Positions 59,707 through 64,000 of a DNA stretch of 64,000 nucleotides are shown one piece after another (the first letter of the stretch is position 1; the number at the start of each line of letters is the position of its first letter). Both the position numbers and the translations under genes were made by a program. Origin of the DNA: Microglena sp. YARC (Eukaryota > Chlorophyta > Chlorophyceae > Chlamydomonadales > Chlamydomonadaceae); contig CM039462.1 of assembly GCA_022414725.1 (NCBI GenBank), positions 19,680,470 to 19,744,469 of the forward strand. The letters run 5' to 3'. The notes under the pieces were generated by a model. That model did no database searches. It had not been told where the DNA came from and saw only the letters and a list, made by a program, of their open reading frames with translations.

Positions 59707-59866
59707 CCTTGCTGAGGGTCAACCCAGGCAAGGAGGACAGACCATCATTCGCACCCTTAGGGATGATCTCCAAGCCACCAACATGTCTCCAAATTGGTAC
59801 CTACTGGCCCAAGACAGGACAAGCTGTAGGGCGGACATCAAAGACGCCTTAGACATGGACACATAG
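59706..59866 (+). pseudogene. LINE-like ORF2 C-terminal remnant
   Basis: A frame open to a TAG at 59864-59866 reads TLRDDLQATNMSPNWYLLAQ and then DRTSCRADIKDALDMDT. A short RLRDDL...A.DR..WR..I...L ending is typical of the end of L1-type reverse-transcriptase ORFs. Only the end is present, as expected of a 5'-truncated copy. Confidence 0.5.
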
Positions 59867-60699
59867 AATGACAATTATAGAAACTAGCACCTTCTGGCTT
59901 AATTTGCCTATATTGTTTTTTGTATGATGGAATGAGTTTTTGTGTTTAGGGGGGGACCCCCCTTGCCTCCCACTCTGACCCATGTCTTCTTTATGAAAGA
60001 GTAAGAGCAAGATTTTAAATTTATAATCCATGTTCTGTGTATGAGAGGTTGCCTACCACTCTGTATTTGCTAGTTTTAGAAATATATATGTCTTACGAGT
60101 GGCAACATGCTAGTTGTAACCTGTTATTTTTGCTATGTCTTTTCCATGACTGTGTATGATTGCATATTTGCATGTTAGTACTTGTGTAGGTGTATTGTGT
60201 GGGTGAGTGCTGTATGGTGAGGTTGCATGCCATGCCAATGATTTTTTTAATGCCATGTTTGTGTGCTTATCCGTGTAGATTCCATGAAATATGTGTGTGA
60301 GTATGGTTAGGTGCGGTCTAATAGCAAGTCTGGGTAGGTGTTTGCATTTGGTTGCCACACGTGTGTGTGTTTTGCCTCGCTCTGGCCCCAGGGTCCCGGG
60401 GCTGAAGCCCGAAGTTCCCCCCTCTGGTTCCCCCCTTGTCCGCCCGTGTCTCTCTCCGCCGTCTGAAGAGGCGTCTGTCCGCTGTCCGCCGTCTGTCCGA
60501 TGTCCGTCTGTCCGACAGATGTCCAGGCGTTTGAACGATTCCGACCACCTCCGCACCCAAACATTTTGCTCATAGTTGGAGCGCGCATGACTAGAGTTAT
60601 CAACATCGTAGCGTCCAATATCCTTGCAAAAATTGTTCAATGTTTGTAGCTCTATTCGGCTGCGAGTAGCTACTTACTCCACTACTTCCGACCCCCCCC

Positions 60700-60860
60700 C
60701 CCCCCCCCAGCCTCCCTCCTCGCCAGGGACCTCCTCCTCGCCCTTTCTCGCGGTCTGCAGATCAAGTTTCTTAACTATTCGCCCCCTGCCCTACCCGTGA
60801 CTGCTAAAGCGTCTTTCCGTGTCGCTTGCGACACGCGCTAAGGACTTGTATATTCGATCG
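60700..60860 (+). repeat. Dispersed repeat, shared with 54430-54620
   Basis: ATCAAGTTTCTTAACTATTC GCCCC and GTGACTGCTAAAGCGTCTTT CCGTGTCGCTTGCGACACGC. Confidence 0.8.
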
Positions 60861-61025
60861 GAGAATTCAGTATGAATTAAAAGGTGAGTTAGGAAAAACA
60901 CTCAGGTTTACTACTACTCATGTAGTCATGTGTGCCGCGGGGAGGGCAGGGAGGGTGGGGGAATAACCCTGGCGTTTGAGCCCCCGCCCAGGCGACTCGT
61001 TTCCTGACACAACTTAACACGACAA

Positions 61026-61135
61026 GGCTTAAGAGAAGGGAAGGAAAAGCAGCAGATGTACTGCCCATCGTGGAGCTTGACGTCATAGAAGGGGAGGCTT
61101 CTGCTGGGGGGCTGAGTAGGTGGGTTTTGATGCTA
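61026..61135 (-). other. Possible orphan exon
   Basis: On the minus strand, after CTACTCAG, one frame reads PFYDVKLHDGQYICCFSFPS. The segment looks like genuine protein, but no partner exon or domain is recognised. It may be part of the material inserted at 61026-62150. Confidence 0.25.
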
Positions 61136-61139
61136 ATGC

Positions 61140-61765
61140 ATGGGGGCCATTTGGTGTGTGTACTGCGTATGAGTGTGTGTGTGTGTGTGTGCATGGGGCG
61201 AATTTTTTTGCCGTACACCTGTGTAGGCTTGCGCAAGTTATTTTGTGGTGTGTGTGTGGTTGTGCAATGGATGCATGGGGTGTGTGCGCATGCAGGTTGT
61301 TTGTTGCTTGTATGTTGGTGCATGCACGTAGACACATAGATGTAAGAGGCAGTAGGGTTGTGTGGTGTGTGTGTGTGCATGCATGTTGTTTGTTGGGTGA
61401 GTGTTGGTGCATGCATGCAGACACGTAGATGCAAGGGGCAGTAGCGGAGTGTGCATGCAAGGTGTGTGGTGTGGGTGTGGGTTGTGGGACGGGTGTGCAT
61501 GCAGGTTGTTTGTTGCGGGTGTGTTGGTGCATGCTAGGTGTGTGTTGCGGGTGTGGGTGTGCATGCATGTTGTTTGTTGCAGGTGTGCTGGTGCATGATA
61601 GGTGTGTGTTGTGGATGTGTGTGTGTGAGTGTGCATGCAGGTGGTTTGTTGCGGGTGTGTTGGTGCATGATAGGTGCGTGTTGTAGATGTGGGTGTGCGT
61701 GCAGGTTGTTTGTTGCGGGTGTGTTGGTGCATGTAAGCTGTGTGTGGTGGGGGTGGGGGTGGGGT
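61140..61765 (+). repeat. TG-rich minisatellite
   Basis: Irregular units of GTGTGCATGCAGGTTGTTTG TTGCGGGTGTGTTGGTGCAT G. The Cys/Val-rich plus frames and His/Thr-rich minus frames are repeat translations. Confidence 0.92.
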
Positions 61766-61904
61766 TGACCTGTGCATGCTTGGTGTTGTTTGGGGGCTTT
61801 GCATGTGTGATTACATACTAATGTGGGTTAATTAATCAAATAATAAACAAATTGATAATTGATCACTGAACAAAATGTGGAGGGGGGTATTTTGTAGGCC
61901 GCAG

Positions 61905-62075
61905 TTTGTTTTAGTGAAACGCGTTGCAAATTGAGCCACTCAGTACGACCCCAGTTCGAAGCACTGCCCCCGGAAGCCCCAGGGGCTTAACGCGGTATGT
62001 GGAGTGTGGAGCCCGGGGGGTTTTGGGAGCCATTTCTGATTAGTTTGGCCAAACCCATGCGTCGCCATGCACATC
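61905..62075 (+). repeat. Dispersed GC-rich repeat (family of 3925-4115)
   Basis: CGTTGCAAATTGAGCCACTC, GCCCGGGGGGTTTTGGGAGC and CATGCGTCGCCATGCA. Confidence 0.65.
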
Positions 62076-62159
62076 CACACACATGTTGTGGTCATTGCGT
62101 GTTGGCTCTGTCTCATGTAGGTATTGTGATGAGTAATTACATGATTCTCATAGCTTATG

Positions 62160-62340
62160 TTTTCAGCTACGAGAAGCAACTTCTAGGCAGCTCCCTGAGC
62201 CAGCCACTGGGGCAAGTCCTAATATGTAATCAGTACAGGAAACCTGGCTGTGTCAGCTTCAAGGTGCATTAGGTTGCATCAGATTTGCCTGACTAGCCAC
62301 TTAGGGAGCTGCCTAGAAGCTGCTGCTTGTAGCTAAAAAT
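62160..62340. mobile_element. MITE with about 35-bp inverted repeats, copy 2
   Basis: TTTTCAGCTACGAGAAGCAA CTTCTAGGCAGCTCCCT to AGGGAGCTGCCTAGAAGCTG CTGCTTGTAGCTAAAAAT. Nearly colinear with 42645-42826. Confidence 0.87.
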
Positions 62341-62361
62341 AAAAACTATGATGATGCTGAA

Positions 62362-62363
<2 letters not shown>

Positions 62364-62426
<63 letters not shown>
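62364..62426 (+). repeat. (GA)n microsatellite
   Basis: About 29 uninterrupted GA units just right of the MITE. Confidence 0.95.
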
Positions 62427-62429
<3 letters not shown>

Positions 62430-62564
62430 CGTTACATAAACTCAAATGAACTGCCAAGTCTTTTATAGAGAGAGAGGGTTCTAGCATCAGACAAGTGCAA
62501 GAACAAAAGAGTATCTGCCTAATGTTGCGTAAAGAGCATTACACCTTGGTATTTTGGTTCATTA

Positions 62565-62800
62565 TAATTCATCAGCCTGACAGGTCTGTGGTCCGAGCCC
62601 TTGCCAGGTTCCCAAATTTCAGACCAGCCGTCTTAGAAGAGGTTGAGATCTTCCCTACGCAGTGGCGCGGAGATCCGAGCTCAGGCGCAGTAGCGGTCTG
62701 CGAAACAAAAAACCCATCATAGCAATCATGCTTCAGAGCAAGCGAAGGGGAAGATTCCTTCAAGCGCACGACCCGTAACAAGGCGTATTAATTTCCATTT
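62565..62800 (+). repeat. Dispersed SINE-like repeat, copy 2
   Basis: Aligns with 23785-24000: CATCAGCCTGACAGGTCTGT, CCCTTGCCAGGTTCCCAAAT, CGGTCTGCGAAACAAAAAAC, CACGACCCGTAACAAGGCG. Confidence 0.75.
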
Positions 62801-63059
62801 TTGTTACCTTGGTCTTGGTTGTAACGTGTTGGCTCTGCCACATGAAGATGTTGTGAAGAATTGTTACATGGTTCGGTTTAGTGAAGACCTGGGCAGGAAT
62901 TTCTTCAAAGTGTTTCATTTATCACAATTGCTTAATAATGTACCTTAGCGTTTTGGGGGTGCTACATTAGAGTTTTTTGGGGGGTTGCATCGGGGTCCCT
63001 AAAGCTGCTATTACCACCCCAAAGGCTACGAGGAGCACCATGGTGCAGCGTAAAGACAC

Positions 63060-63625
63060 AATAGTGTAATGTGTAAGATATTTAGGTACGTCATATATAA
63101 GATATGTACTGTATAAGAAATCTCATGTATAGGAAATGTCATATATAAGATATGCCATGTATATTATATGGTATGTATATATATGATATGTCATGTATAC
63201 GATATGCCATGTTTAAAATATAAATATATGTCATGTATAGGATATGTCATGTATAGGATATGTCATATATAAGATATGTCATGTATAAGATATGTCATGT
63301 ATAAGATATGTCATGTATAAGATGTGTCATGTATAAGATATGTCATGTATAAGATATGTCATGTATAAGATATGTCATGTATAAGATATGTCATGTATAG
63401 GATATGTCATATATAAGATATGTCATGTACAAGATATGTCATGTATAAGATGTGTCATGTATAAGATATGTCATGTATAAGATATGTCATGTATAAGATA
63501 TGTCATGTATAAGATGTGTCATGTATAAGATATGTCATGTATAAGATATGTCATGTATAAGATATGTCATGTATAAGATATGTCATGTATAAGATATGTC
63601 ATGTATAAGATATGTCATGTAAACA
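63060..63625 (+). repeat. 16-bp satellite (ATGTCATGTATAAGAT)n
   Basis: About 33 copies of ATGTCATGTATAAGAT, more diverged at the left edge (ATAGGAAATGTC, GCCATGTATATTAT) and nearly perfect after 63290. Confidence 0.95.
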
Positions 63626-63634
63626 TAAGATAGG

Positions 63635-64000
63635 TACATTATTATTGCTCATTCTCGCCCAAAATCCTTGTCGCAGCGGGCAGCATGAATCCGTAGCGAC
63701 CTCACATGGGATATGATAGCTGCAATGGCAGCCAGCTTGTATATATGCTACTTATGGCAGCTGTATAAGATATGTTAAAACAATGTTCCTCATTCTTGCC
63801 CTTATTCCATGTCGCGGGGGGCGGCGCGATATTTGTGCGGCCTCAGATGGGGAGCATATGATAGCAGCACTGGCACTCGGCATGTATGGCAGCTGTATAA
63901 GATATGCCCAATATACTTGTATTTATTTATTTTATTGTTGCTCATTCTTGCCCTTATTCTATGTCGCAATGGGCAGCGTGATTTCGTCGCAGCCTCAGAT
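63635..64000 (+). repeat. About 140-bp tandem repeat running off the window
   Basis: Three units share GCTCATTCTYGCCCxxAxTC, TGTCGCxxxGGGCAGCxTGA and GCAGCTGTATAAGATATG (starts near 63645, 63787, 63940). The last is cut by the window end. Confidence 0.85.

Larger units (their letters stand above)
59465..60686. mobile_element. 1.2-kb unit with about 165-bp terminal inverted repeats
   Basis: The left end AGTAGTGGAGTAAGTAGCTA CTCG to CGTTCAAACGCCTGG (59465-59629) is the reverse complement of 60521-60686 (CCAGGCGTTTGAACG to GCGAGTAGCTACTTACTCCA CTACT), with scattered mismatches and indels. The middle contains a LINE-like coding remnant and 3' sequence. I see no clear target-site duplication. Confidence 0.75.

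Noticed and set aside
61070..61804. Cys/Val-rich plus frames and His/Thr-rich minus frames
   Set aside because: TG-rich minisatellite translation.

Overview
This is nuclear DNA of a eukaryote, most likely a chlorophyte green alga of the volvocine/Chlamydomonas type. The reasons are: genes broken into short exons by large repeat-filled introns with GT-AG ends; a plant-type, starch-linked phosphoglucan phosphatase with a plastid-style N-terminus; Ala/Pro/Ser-rich low-complexity coding segments; remnants of a DIRS-like (Kangaroo-type) tyrosine-recombinase retrotransposon; and interstitial TTTAGGG-type telomere-like repeats. The species cannot be named from the sequence. Few of the long open frames are genes; most are reading frames through mini- and microsatellites.

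Layout. (1) About 1-12395, plus strand: 3' part of a gene whose protein resembles the C-terminal (MID/PIWI-like) region of Mediator subunit MED13, with later exons at 4224-4328, 5263-5505, 9158-9716 and 12142-12395. Its introns hold a 1.2-kb transposon copy, a two-copy composite minisatellite and several decayed copies of its own exon starts. (2) 12.4-20 kb: tRNA-like/SINE-like sequences, a 45-base G run, a cluster of GCGTC palindromes and a 2.7-kb minisatellite with a 20-bp unit. (3) 20003-36951, plus strand: a complete 11-exon SEX4-like gene. The phases join without error into 367 codons including the stop: transit-peptide-like start, dual-specificity phosphatase domain with HCTAGLGRAP, then CBM48. 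(4) 37-45 kb: repeats, a hAT-like MITE, and a decayed DIRS-like element on the minus strand. (5) 45340-54990, minus strand: a multi-exon gene that I assemble as an ARM-repeat protein with a TIR domain followed by a Pro/Gly-rich and coiled-coil tail, a layout reminiscent of SARM1 but without a visible SAM domain. (6) 55-59.4 kb: three head-to-tail copies of a transposon family with ACCGCCC...GGGCGGT ends. (7) 59.4-64 kb: a LINE-like 3' remnant between long inverted repeats, a TG-rich minisatellite, a MITE, and a 16-bp satellite running into roughly 140-bp repeats at the window end.

The most striking theme spans all three genes. Most introns carry tandem or scattered copies of the neighbouring exon edge, with the splice site plus roughly 10-100 bases of the exon. 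One ARM-TIR intron is flanked by duplicated AG|GTGGG segments, as expected if the intron arose by tandem duplication, and a hAT-like MITE appears to have landed on a SEX4 3' splice site that its target-site duplication preserved. All functional statements are inferred from recognised sequence motifs; no database search was run.
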